A stretch of DNA of 64,000 bases from Apium graveolens (Eukaryota; Streptophyta; Magnoliopsida; Apiales; Apiaceae). Positions 44,720-55,848 of the stretch are shown one piece after another. The stretch is taken from NCBI RefSeq assembly GCF_009905375.1, contig NC_133657.1:44876192-44940191 (forward strand). The letters run 5' to 3'. Each line of letters opens with the position of its first letter. The stretch's first letter is position 1. The position numbers were made by a program, and so were the translations under genes. Under the pieces are notes generated by a model. The model was not told where the DNA came from and did no database searches. It saw nothing but the letters and a program-made list of their open reading frames with translations.

Positions 44720-45952
44720 CACCCCCAAACTTGAATCGATGTTTGTCCTCAAGCACAAACAGACTCAAAACTACAAAACAAACCTAATACATGAATGCAA
44801 CTACGTGAATGCGACTAAATGATAATGCAATCGATCCCCTCAGAATAACCATAACCAAATGAATAAGCCAATGACTCTAAGAATGCAATGACTTAAAATA
44901 GAGTTCGAATAAATCCCACAAACCAACTCACAAACCAGAAACGTGTGTGTATGGAATGCTTAACAGATATCTCTCGATACTAGATCAATAACCCTAACTT
45001 ATATAACATCGAAACAATCAAAAGTTTATAAATAAAATAGACAATAAACACATTATGACTCACAACACCTCCTTTCTACTAGAGTTATACAAGGATTCAC
45101 ATTATTATTGAATACATAACAAAGATGCTTATTTGATCGTGCAATGAATGAGGTCCATAAAAGACTCATGCAATAATACCCATTAGCGAGCGTTCGGTTA
45201 GCGGATCCCAGACTATAAAAGCCTTAGGTCACTCGGCACAAAGTCCCCTAGAACTTAATAACTCGAGTATTAAAGAGCTCACTCTTGATCAATTATGCAT
45301 AAACACATACTTTTTTTCTTTTTTTTCTCTTTTTTCTTTTTTTTAATAATTTCTGAATGAGTGTGTTTCGCTCCATCTCATTCAACCCTAGACTACTCAT
45401 AAAAATATGAGCCGGCTACTAGCCATTTGACGCCTAGCCTTACAACAACTAGCAATGAAATCCAAGTTTTTCTCCAGATAAAAAATTGGTATTTTTATGT
45501 CATTACGAGAATATCACAAATTCTAAATATAACCAAGTGATTAAATCTCAACAACAAACAAGTATGATCATGATTTAGATCAAAAGCAACCCTATAAGAC
45601 TTTATGAAAATATTTGTTTCTGGCACGCAAATCAATTCATTAGGACTTAAACATCCCTCTATTCGTCATCACCACACTCAAATCAACCTCAACTTATCAA
45701 ATATCATAGTTCATCTTAAGGGATCATGCTAAATATGCAAGCAAATACAACTATATGAAATCACATAAAAATAAACAAATATGTCCTAAATGAACAATCA
45801 TGCAAATATATGAATGAACTACAACTAAACATGCAATCTGAATCTATATGAATCTATATGGACACACACACTACTAATCCTTACATTATCACCCCCAAAC
45901 TTAAAATTTTCAATGTCCTCATTGAAGGTAATAATAAGGATTTCAGGCATAC
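44720..45952 (-). other. Element D 3' spacer with both purine tracts (copy 2)
   Basis: Terminal tract at 44720-44732 and internal tract at 45890-45902 (minus strand AAGTTTGGGGGTG). No gene seen. Confidence 0.75.
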
Positions 45953-46381
45953 CTAATTAACAGGAGAGTCACTCTCGTCGGGTGGAGGATTAGGTGGCCA
46001 ATCAACCTCGCCACCAGTGTCTCGAACAACAATACCGAAAGTGTGTGTCAAATCTTCAGCAAAATATCGGTGGATGACATGCATGGCCTCCATAAGCCTA
46101 GTCAATCTTCTATACTGCGCATCACCAACACCAGTCATATCAACTGCCTGTGGTGTACGAGAGGGACCATCTGTAAGCATGGCAGAAACCGGCCGGTCAC
46201 CCTCTACATCATCAAAAGTATATCCCAACCCCTTGTCAGGGGGTGCACCTAAGAATGCATAACTCAAGTGATCTGGTAGTGGGTTGAGCTCAAGTGTGGG
46301 AGCATCTTCAGTCGACAGCTCGAGACGTTCCTGAGAAATTTTCAGCTCTGCTAACCCAAGAGAATCAAATGGCAAATCCAA
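45953..46381 (-). pseudogene. Element D in-frame fusion of pol linker and env-like C-terminus (copy 2)
   Basis: Identical architecture and length (142 codons) to 34684-35112, with a few amino-acid changes (for example near the C-terminus, NPPPDESDSPVN). The open frame has survived in both copies, but with no start context or functional domain I would not call it a gene. Confidence 0.82.
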
Positions 46382-46405
46382 CTTCCTCTTTCATTGAAGT
46401 GCATT

Positions 46406-47311
46406 CTAAACCTGTAGTTGCTCTACTCCTTCCTTGTCATCAATAATTGATTTCCCCATTAAGGATCTCTCTAATGTCTTTGACTTTGGCAATTGCTCAA
46501 GTTCCGAATTTACTACAGAGTCGACCCACTCTATTTTAAAGCACTCCTCTTTAGCTGTGGGTAACTTTTTTTCCTTGAACACATTAAAAGTGACCTTTTG
46601 ATCATAAACCTTCATCGAAAGCTCTCCTTTTTGTACATCGATCATAGTTCGGCCTGTAGCCAAGAATGGTCTTCCCAAGATAATGGGAATCTTCTTATCT
46701 TCCTCGAAATCAAGAATTACAAAATCATCAGGGAAGATGAATTTATCCACCTTGACCAAGACATCCTCCATTATACCTCGTGGATATGCGATAGAACTAT
46801 CAGCTAGTTATAATGACATGTATGTTGGTTTCGGATCTGGCAGACCAAGCTTCTTGAAGATAGATAAGGGCATCAGATTGATGCTAGCTCCTAAATCGCA
46901 TAAACACTTGTCGAACGACAAGTTTCCGATGGTGCAAGGAATAGTGAAGCTTCTAGGATCCTTAAGCTTCAGAGGCAACTTCTATTGGAGCACAGCACTA
47001 TATTCCTCCGTTGGAGCAACGGTCTCTAAGTTATCAAGCTTCACTTTCTGAGATAGAATACCTTTCATAAACCTCGCATAGCTAGGCCTCTGTTCAAGAG
47101 CTTCAGCGAAAGGTATGTTGATATGAAGTTTCTTGAACACCTCCACAAATTTAGCAAATTGCGTATCAAACTTCTGCTTGTGCAGCCTCCTAGGAAAATG
47201 AGGTAGAGGATAGATCTGTTTCTCCCCTGTATTACCCTCAGGAGGAGTGTGTTCCATTGTAGTCTTCCTTGGTTCCACCTCTGGTTCCTTCTGCACTTCT
47301 TCTTCACCCAC
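46406..47311 (-). pseudogene. Element D protease and adjoining gag-pol region
   Basis: The frame 47311-46982 reads from HTPPEGNTGEKQIYPLPHFP to APTEEYSAVLQ, the segment before the protease. Beyond a stop, the DLGASINLM active-site loop lies near 46880. The frame 46771-46406 then reads [37 protein letters not shown] and the linker. The order matches element B. Single stops near 46980, 46807 and 46404 break it. Confidence 0.82.
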
Positions 47312-47329
47312 AACTGCATTTTCTAAAAC

Positions 47330-48664
47330 TTAAGATTTTTCAGGCTCTTCGTCTTGCTGAATTTTGGGGCTTGCGACCTTTCCAGACCTCAAGGTGATGG
47401 CATTCACCTGTTCTTCAACTTCCCTATTGCCTGGATTTGTTTCGGTATCACTAGGAAGCGTTCCTGATGGTCGATTCAATAAGGCATTAGCAATTTGCCC
47501 TATTTGGTTCTCCAAAGTCTTGATAGAAATAGCCTGGCTTTGGAATATAAGAGCCTGGTTTTTGCACATAAGCCGCAACTCCTCCAATTCAGATTTTTCA
47601 TTCGAAGATAGACATGCACCATGAATTTATTGTTTTGGTGTAATTTGTTGCTGAAAATCAGGAGGGTTGAATAGCTTATTTCCAAACTGCTGGAACGGCT
47701 ATTACATCGCATTCTGATTGTTGCTCCAGCTGAAGTTAGGATGATTCCAGTTGTCAGGATGATAAGTGTCTGGAACTGGTTGCTGCGATCTTTGAAAGTT
47801 GCTCACAAACTGAGCTGATTCACCAGATATAGCGCATTGCTCCATCACATGCGGACCTGCACATAGCTCACAAACACTAATTATCTGCTTAACACCATAG
47901 TTAGCCAGAGAATCGATCTTCATAGACAACGCCTTTAATTGAGCAGTGATAGCTGTAGCTGTATCCACTTCAAGAACTCCTGCTACCTTGCCCTGTGGAC
48001 ATCTCTAGGTTGGATACTGATATTCATTAGCAGCCATCAGTTCAATTAGATCATAAGCTTCCTCATAGCTCTTTACCCATAATGCTCCGCCTGCTGCTGC
48101 ATTGAGCATGGGTCTGGATTGTGCTCCCAACCCATTGTAAAAACAATTGATGATCATTCAATCAGGCATTCCATGATGAGGACACTTCCTAAGCATCTCC
48201 TTGTAGCGCTCCCAAGCTTCACACAGTGATTCTCCCGTTTGTTGCGCAAATTGAGTAATAGCATTTCTGAATGCAGCTGTCTTCGCCATAGGGAAGAATT
48301 TAGTAAGAAACTTCTGAGCAAGATCTTCCCAAGTAGTAATCGAACCAGCTGGTAGAGAGTGTAACCAGCTCTTAGCCTTATCCCTCAGAGAGAATGGGAA
48401 CAGTCTCAGCTTCACAGCATCTTCAGAAACACCGTTGAACTTGAAGGTGTCGCAGATCTCAATGAAATCCCTAATATTCATATTAGGATCTTCCGTTGAA
48501 GAACCCCCAAACTAGATTGAATTCTGCACCCATTGAATTCTGCCAGGCTTGATCTCAAAGGTATTAGCTGTGATAGCTTGCCTGACAATGCTAGATTGAA
48601 TGTCATTGATCTTGGGTTGAGAAAAATCCATCAAGGCTTTCGTTCGTGCTGCTGGATCTCCCAT
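47330..48664 (-). pseudogene. gag: Element D gag
   Basis: Starts with ATG at 48664 (MGDPAARTKALMDFSQPKIN), which fits the start in element B. A stop at about 48510 is followed by the capsid core (48481-48158: IRDFIEICDTFKFNGV, AKSWLHSLPAGSITTWED, KFLTKFFPMAKTAAFRNAI), a second stop, further capsid sequence, then CELCAGPHVMEQC (CX2CX3HX4C zinc knuckle, about 47860-47880) and a Gln/Asn-rich part. The C-terminal segment 47587-47330 contains KTLENQIGQIANALLN. It has fewer stops than element B. The capsid core itself is one open frame of 107 codons, so D was probably packaging-competent not long ago. Confidence 0.83.
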
Positions 48665-48776
48665 TGTAATGAGTACCTGAAACACAAACAAATAAATCAT
48701 GAGAGTAAAAGAGTCCGAGTCAGTGAACTTTAACGACCACTGATGACAAGCACATAAACTAAAAATTAACACCGAG

Positions 48777-48794
48777 TCCCCTGTAGCGGCGCCA
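48777..48794 (-). promoter_or_regulatory. tRNA-Asp-like primer binding site of element D
   Basis: The minus strand reads TGGCGCCGCTACAGGGGA, six bases after the 5' LTR end. This is the Athila-type primer site (3' end of tRNA-Asp by family knowledge). Confidence 0.8.
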
Positions 48795-48800
48795 AAAACT

Positions 48801-49161
48801 TGCTAGGGTGAAAACATGCGCTAATATTCACGCATGTATACGCGTTCGCAAGTAGTATAAGATATAAATCAGATTCGTTCCCACAGAGACTGGTTTAGGT
48901 TAAGTTCAATTTATGCACCTATGCAACAATGTATGGTTATCGCTCAATGCTAAGACAAATAATAAATTGGGTTTTTATTAAACTAAGAGATTATACTAAA
49001 TAACATTAACTAAGAGAATTGAGGTTGAATTACTATATATGACAAACATGGAATTCTAACTTAATTAAATACTTCATTCAATAGCCTTATTGTTCCTAAC
49101 CTTAGTATGTAATGGTGATGACACTAATCAGATAACACGAAACTAGTAAACGCCAACTTTC
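48801..49161 (-). repeat. Truncated 5' LTR of element D
   Basis: Aligns with 31952-32310 and 43221-43580 of the 3' LTR copies, then stops at GCCAACTTTCG (49161). The terminal bases read CACCCTAGCA instead of CGCCCTAACA. Confidence 0.88.
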
Positions 49162-50642
49162 GACCTTCATAATTATGTTATTCATAATTACGAGTCGGGT
49201 TTGAATATCGTTGGGTAAGAATTAGTATCGAGGCTATGTCAAGCATACCTAGACATCTAACATAGAGTATTTCGACCTTGTAGGTTCTAGTCGGGAAACC
49301 GAAAATGGACGATGGACTAAAGATGACCTAGTAGTCAGTCGACGAGCCCAGTAGAGTTTTAATAGAGAAACCTGAGTATTGAAGTCGAATCCAATATGAT
49401 CTAGTGGTTAGACGTTAAAGCCTGAGCGGCAGAGTCGGCTCGGAGTTGATCAGTAATAGTTGTAAAGCCCTGTAAGGCAAGTACTTCTAAACCTTTTCCA
49501 AAATATAATGCAAATGTTTCTAAATTCTCTCATGAAATATTGTTAAGTATTCAAAATAGCTCTTTTTTATTCTGTAAGTACTTTGAATCATACAACCTTG
49601 AACCCGAATCACCTCACTTGATTCTTGAGCCATAAGCCTTAAATTTTTCGTAAACCATCCTTTGTTGATTTTCAGATACCAAATCACACAAGTATAACAC
49701 TACTCCCCAAATGTATAACTATCAAACACCAAATACTGGAACAAAATTATTTGAAAATGCAGAAACTTTTATAATCCAACCATTCTTTATAACATCAAAT
49801 AACTATACCTTGAAAAATCAGTATTCGTCTAATACCTGATCATTTTACAAACTGAAAATCATTTCCTATACATACCCTGATATACCCTTGAGATATCCAT
49901 GAGTTTCCTTACGTTTTTATTCAAGTGTTTAACCATCATTGATTATGATCTTGTTTTATCGAATTATATTGTTTATCATATTGAACTGCTTTAGGATTGG
50001 ATAGTTTTATATATGTGGACTAGATTCGTGGTCAGACCGTACCAATGGTCAAGTTAGGCCAATGTGTGCCTTGGATCCAGTAATTAGAGCAGTGCTGTGT
50101 GCTTGCTCGGGGTTAGTGTGTGACTGATCAGCACCCTAACCTTGGCTTTTTTTTATAACTTAAAATTAATATCCAGTTCTAATGATTGTTTAGCAATGAA
50201 CTTGATTCCTCTGAATTATCTCATTTGATCATTGATTAACCTCAGTTATTGTCATTGTGACTTGCTGAGCTAGTTAGCTCACTCTTGCAAATCTTTTTAT
50301 GTATTCTACAGTTAAGAAGGATACGGTTGATAGAGAGGTTTCCCAGTTTAATGTTCGATCTAGGATTCCAGATTGAGTTGGATCGAGCTAGCAGGAGCTT
50401 ATTACGGTAGTGAGATAGTAAAATTGTAAGAATAATTTTATTATCAGCTGTAAGTTAAATTAGTTGGGAATTGGTACAATGTAATAAAAGTTAAGGTTGT
50501 GGCTTATTTTCATACTTTAACCTGTTGCGATCTGTGGTTACGTAAAGCAGGGTCATTGCAAATAGTATCTTATATACAGGTTTATATGTTATATTTGTGT
50601 TGTGGACCCCAAACTTCTGACCCGGGTTTGGAGGGTGCCACA
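49162..50642 (+). repeat. Tekay/Del-like LTR, 5'-truncated
   Basis: AT-rich sequence ending GGAGGGTGCCACA at 50642, directly before an initiator-Met primer site. The block GACTTGCTGAGCTAGTTAGCTCACTC near 50260, and the following leader, are in the style of Tekay/Del LTRs. Its start is missing because it begins at the break in element D. I see no open frame worth calling. Confidence 0.65.
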
Positions 50643-50645
50643 GGT

Positions 50646-50657
50646 TGGTATCAGAGC
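50646..50657 (+). promoter_or_regulatory. Initiator-Met tRNA primer binding site
   Basis: TGGTATCAGAGC, the classic plant primer site complementary to the 3' end of initiator tRNA-Met, three bases after the LTR end. Confidence 0.9.
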
Positions 50658-52559
50658 TACATGTTATAAGTCACTGAAACAAGCCTAGATTGTCGGGATT
50701 GGGTAGAGGGTTAGGATTAGGAATAGGAAATAGAAAGATAAGACGTCGTGAGGATGAGTGCGACCATATAGTAGGTCTCCGGCATGGTTCGTACTGCGAT
50801 TCGGGATTCTTAGCTTGCGAAGTGATTTCCAGACAACGGCAATGGCAAATCCTGATTTCTCTGTATTATCTGATCATTTGGAGCTTCCCGTTCGAGGATC
50901 GTCATCTTCTCTCATATCTGATTTGCACCTTGCTCCTCCATCGGTATTAATGGTACTGCCTTCTGTTATGACAGTTGCATCTCTTCCAGTTATTCTACGC
51001 TATTCTACCACCTCTTGATACGAGACTACCTAATTAAGAACCTCCATCTGTTTATTCTTATTTTACTGGACTTTCGGCTGTGAATGTATCTTTTCAGTTT
51101 ACCCTACCCCCTGTTCTATACCCCCAGTTTAAAACTCATCCTATGAAGCAACAATACCTACGAGAACGGATTCGAGAGCTACACTAAATGGTGAGTACCT
51201 GAGATATTGACAAAGGTGAGAAGAAGATTTAAGTGTTTCAGAGGATAGTTGTTACCAGGTTAAAAGAAGCCATTAGTGACTAAGCCACCCGTGATTAGTT
51301 GTGGGATGAATTAGATGAATTTTGAAAGAGTTAGAGAGAAAAGTATGAATCTGGAATTTTTATGAATTAAATAATGGTGCTATGATAAATGTGATATGTA
51401 AAATAGTAATGTGATGTAATACGAGCAAACTTTGTTCTATGAAATAGACTTGTTGACTATTGGATAACCTGTTCTACTTTACGACTGCAAAGTTGATGAC
51501 GGGAGCATTACCAGTATGAAACTATTGACGTGAAGCTACGAATACAATAACATGCAACGATAATTGAAGTGATCGTCGATTAAGGAAGGCATATGGACAC
51601 GATAAAAAAAAGGGTAGGTTGAAGTGAACGGACCTTTATGTGATTGTTTCTTTGGTACCTTGTTATAGGTCAAAAGGACAACAACCAACTCATATAGTAA
51701 GGACAACCAGATTTGCGATTTTCAAAATTTTTAACAAGTTTTCAAAAAAGATTTTTCCTTACAAAATTTCTAAAAGCCTTTTTGAATAAAATAAGTTTTA
51801 AACCTTGGTTGTCAAGTTACTACTTGAGTTTCTTGTTTGTTAAAAGACCCGGATTTCCTGGAAGGATGTTTGTTTCAGACTTAGTATTGTTAATTCAGAG
51901 AACGAAGTAACCCGTGATTATAAAAAAGTTGACTATTCCTAACGGTTTGACAAGGTTAATAACAGAATCCGCGTACGGAGTAAATATTCATCCAGTGGTA
52001 GAGACCATTAAAGTTTAAAGTATTCATTGATTTAAAAGGGGTCGGGGCGTGATCGAAGAAGATTGGGAAGATTTTCGAACTTTTGTAAAAGAAGAATATC
52101 ATTAACGAAAGGATTATTATATTGAATGATTCGTGGTTATTCTAAACTATAAAAAAACTCGAGGTTATCTGGTAAGAACTCCATTATGATCGAATTGTTA
52201 AAATATTGTACGTGTAGGCGTGATGTTGCAGACAAAAGACATAACCAGTAAGAATCTACTATAATGCTTAAATTGGGAAGGCATTTCAGCGTATTTTCTA
52301 AAGTTGTTATATGATACAACTGGGATATGATCGAACAAGCTCGAAAGATGAATATAAGTGAAATATGGATGGTAACCAACGGTATCATTCTTGTCTCCAA
52401 TATTATAGCGTATATTCCTTTTTGATTCCTAAATATTATGAACTTCTTTTCCTAATAAATTCTTTATGATGATATCAAAAAGGAGGATGTTGCATTCCTT
52501 TCAAATTTAATTGTTTTCCCCTCCCAAAATTTGCTTCTGAGTGGGACAAACAGTATTAT
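50658..52559 (+). other. Decayed internal region of the Tekay-like element
   Basis: Only about 1.9 kb separates primer site and second LTR, and no protease, RT, RNase H or integrase motif is visible in any frame. Short frames at 50690-50950, 50758-51018 and 51713-51910 do not resemble a family I know. A purine stretch AAAAAGGAGGATG near 52479 may be the remains of a purine tract. Most of the internal domain has been lost, or never existed if this is a non-autonomous type. Confidence 0.5.
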
Positions 52560-54225
52560 TGTAACGACTGGGAACTTTACGTTTATATTATATCATGATT
52601 ATAATAAAATATGTGAATTAATGTGTCATTTATGTGTGATTATCTAATAAACCCTAACTGTTACGTGATACGTGTATTCCATGTCTTTTCTGTATTTTAA
52701 GGTATTTTTCAGATATTTTATTATGCATTTATAGGTTTTATTTCAAATTTTTTATGACCCAAATGATGATTTTAAAGCCAGTATTTCAAATAAAATAATG
52801 GGCCTTATTTTTCATCAAATGGCTTTTACAATCACCTTGTTCTGAACATCTAGATAATTTATAAATTTTCTCGTTTTGCGAAAAATGATTTTTCCGGGCC
52901 CCATTGGGTGTCAAAAACCCCACAAAAATCACATTTTTATTTTTATAAAATTATAGGACTTTCATTTATATTATTTCTTTGCATTTTTGTATTATTCACA
53001 ATTTTTGGGAATTTTTGGCATATATATTGCATATATAAAATATTTATAAATTAAATTTTAATACTCAAAAATTATAAAAATTAGGGCCCAATATTTTTTA
53101 TTTAATGTATAATTAGCCCCTTAATTTTAATTAGGAGTATTATTTTTACTACTATAAATAGCCTAATTTTTATTTAATTAATTATAATTAATCATTAAAA
53201 TCTGCAAAATTACCAAAAAATTCTCTGAAATCGGGTCGGGAAGAACAGGTTCGGGTCGAAGAATCAAGTCGTGATTTCTCACTCGAAGAATCGGGTCGGG
53301 CTTTGATTGTATATGTTCTTAGCTTCATTTTGCACTATATAACGTTTGATGTTATGTACAAATGAGTGATTTGGATTTTTGGCCAGAGTTCTTGATGATT
53401 TTGATCGGAGAATGATATCCAGGGATGTTTCTGGTCGATTTTGGTCTGAAACAGATTGGGGAAGTAGTTTGGGATGTTTTGGGATCTAAAACGGAACCAA
53501 ACGGTGTCCGTTTGGCCAGGATTTGGACTCGCTGGAGTCCGGTGAAGTCGCCGGATTCTGGGTTTAAACCCAGATTCTGGGTTTAAACCCAGATTCTGGT
53601 GGTGTTCTTCACAGACCCGGAATCCAACCCGGTTGACCCGTTTCCAGAACCCCGTTTTGATCCACCTTGTTAGATGTTGTTTTCTGACATATGTTTCTGG
53701 AAATTATTTTTACTTTTTATTTTTATTAATTTTAAAAATTAGTTTTATTTATTTTGTAAATTGATTAATTAATTATTTAATTAATTAATTTATATTATAA
53801 ATAATTCTGAATTATTTTCTAAAAATCAGATTGAATTATTTTCTTAATTATTTATTATTTATTTATTACTTATTAATTACTTAAAAGTGATTAATTATTT
53901 TGATAATTAATCAAATAATTTTCAGTAAATCATAATAAATTCATTTTAATTTCAAAAATTATAGAAGAATTATTTTTAATTCTGATTTTCTTAAATAATG
54001 ATTTAAAAAATTATTTTTGGGTTTTAAAAATTAGTAATAATTATTTATAATGATTAATAAATGGAATTATCAGTATTTAATTAATAATAATTCAACCGTT
54101 AGTCCGTTTTGCGTGAAACGAAAGCCTGTTAACTCAGAAAAATGAATCCTTTTCATTAAAAATAATATCAAAGCTTAATTATTATTTTTTTAGAAGTTAG
54201 TTGATTTTGTGACTTGTTTGATTAT
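52560..54225 (+). repeat. Tekay/Del-like 3' LTR, cut by the SIRE element
   Basis: Starts TGTAACGACTGGGAAC at 52560, the same TGTAACG start as solo LTR C. It contains a long AT-rich stretch and a GC-richer block near 53230-53660 with the duplicated palindrome at 53558-53592. It ends at 54225, where the SIRE LTR begins. No gene seen. Confidence 0.55.
53558..53592. repeat. Tandem pair of 16 bp perfect palindromes
   Basis: CTGGGTTTAAACCCAG at 53558-53573 and again at 53577-53592, in a 19 bp repeat unit. Confidence 0.9.
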
Positions 54226-55586
54226 TGTTAGGTCCCAATTTGTTTGTAGAAGGGGGGGTTGAATGCAAACAATACCGTTTAATCGAATTAAATGCGGAAT
54301 AAAATTGTGAAACAAAATTCAAGTTAAATAAAACTTTTATTAAACTTGAAAGGTGTTACAACTACGGTATCGGTTACAAGGGATTAATCTCAAATCAATT
54401 ATTACAAATCTAGAATAAATTCGACATGAACTTTTTCTATTTTTGTAATTAAAAGATCAAATGCTAAATGCGATTTGAGATTAAGTTCTAGGGATTTTAA
54501 TCCGCTAGATTGATACACAATAACAAGATAAGTATTTCTAGTTGATTGGATTTAACTTTACAATCTAGAAATTGATCTTGAAGTTGCAGAAGAGATGTAA
54601 TATTTTTCTGCTCCTTTTTCTTTTTGTTCTTGAGTATGTTCTGTTTGATTGCTTTTTGTGTGTGTTTATGAATTGGATGCTTCTGCTTCTTTTAATCAAC
54701 ACAGCCGAGATTAATGAACTGGTATGACAATCCTTTGTCCAATAAGACTTTCGGTGTGACAATCTTTAGAGCTAGCAAGACAATTAAAATGAACTAGCAA
54801 GACTTTCGGTATGACAATCAATTGTCATACCGATTGTCATAGTAGTACAAATGAAATTTGTCTTACTGAATTAATAAGTGATTTTAATCTAAATAATAAT
54901 TCCATCAAGACAGTCAACTGAATTAGCATGACTTTCGGTATGACTATCAATTGTCATACCGATTGTCATACTAGTACAATTAGTTGTCTTTTTAGAATTA
55001 AAACAGATTTTAACCAATTAAAATTCTGTAAATCCTTAATATTAATTCTAAATTAATTAATCAATTTAATTCAATTAATCAATAAATTAATCCTTGCAGA
55101 TATAATTTATTTTCTTAATTAAATTATATGACTTAATTAATTAATAGAGAATTAATACTAACCCTGAGCAGCATCCATTCTTCTGACAATCTTCTGAAAG
55201 TCACTGAGACTTATGAATCAATTCCGCCACTTCAATGCTGACACTCGATGTACTGTCTGGTTCATGAGTGACTAACTTTGGTGACGTTTCTTCATGTCTT
55301 GACTTTGATATTCTGATTGAATCCTTGTAATAAATGATACCCTGACGAGATCTCTGTCACTTGATTAAATCCACGATCTTGATTTATATCACTGAGGCAT
55401 GATCAAATTCTTGAACTTCTTCCAGTGAATCTTCAAGTCTGCAGATGAACAATGTTTCTTTATTCTTTGACAGATGTTACTTTGTGAGATCTCTCTGATG
55501 ATTGATCCACTATTTACTTATTACATTCTTATTTGAGTTGAGTTAAATACTCGAATAAATGAGTAGGCTATGACATATGCCTTTCA
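54226..55586 (-). repeat. 3' LTR of the SIRE-type element
   Basis: On the minus strand it starts TGAAAGGCATATGTC at 55586 and ends GGGACCTAACA at 54226 (1361 bp). It contains two hairpins: GGTATGACAAT, CA, ATTGTCATACC at 54808-54831 (perfect 11 bp arms) and a near copy at 54937-54960. Confidence 0.9.
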
Positions 55587-55600
55587 ATCTCCCCCTATTT
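55587..55600 (-). promoter_or_regulatory. Polypurine tract of the SIRE-type element
   Basis: AAATAGGGGGAGAT on the minus strand, directly before the LTR start at 55586. Confidence 0.85.
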
Positions 55601-55848
55601 GCTTGTTAGACAATAACAACAAATACCTAGAGGATAACTCAACTAACAAATAAGAAAAAGATATAAACAGTAATGTAAAGTAAATAGCAGAAAAGTTCTG
55701 GATTATATTTAACATTTTCCAGATTCCAAATGAAATTTACAAGTGAATACAAGATAGATGTTCCTCTAGCCTGAACATATAACTACATTAGACTATCTTG
55801 ATTCATAAAGCTCTAATCATATTACATTGAGTTTTGAGCTAATTGACT

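Larger units (their letters stand above)
35339..46606. repeat. Tandem duplication unit, copy 2 (11.27 kb)
   Basis: Direct repeat of 24071-35338. The junction with copy 1 lies within 35325-35338 (about 14 bp), where element D sequence passes into GGTCTCTCTGTATGAAGG of Copia gag. At the right end, near 46600, copy 2 runs without a break into the rest of element D, while copy 1 at its left end continues into further Copia gag, so the ancestral order can be read. Confidence 0.93.
43221..49161 (-). mobile_element. Element D: internally deleted Athila-type retrotransposon
   Basis: On the minus strand: truncated 5' LTR (49161-48801), primer site, gag, protease, linker, in-frame jump to the env-like C-terminus, spacer, purine tract and 3' LTR (44719-43221). 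RT, RNase H and integrase are gone, so this is a non-autonomous derivative. The 5' LTR is cut at 49161, where Tekay/Del-like LTR sequence begins. The 3' half (43221-46606) is the part present a second time at 31952-35338. Confidence 0.88.
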
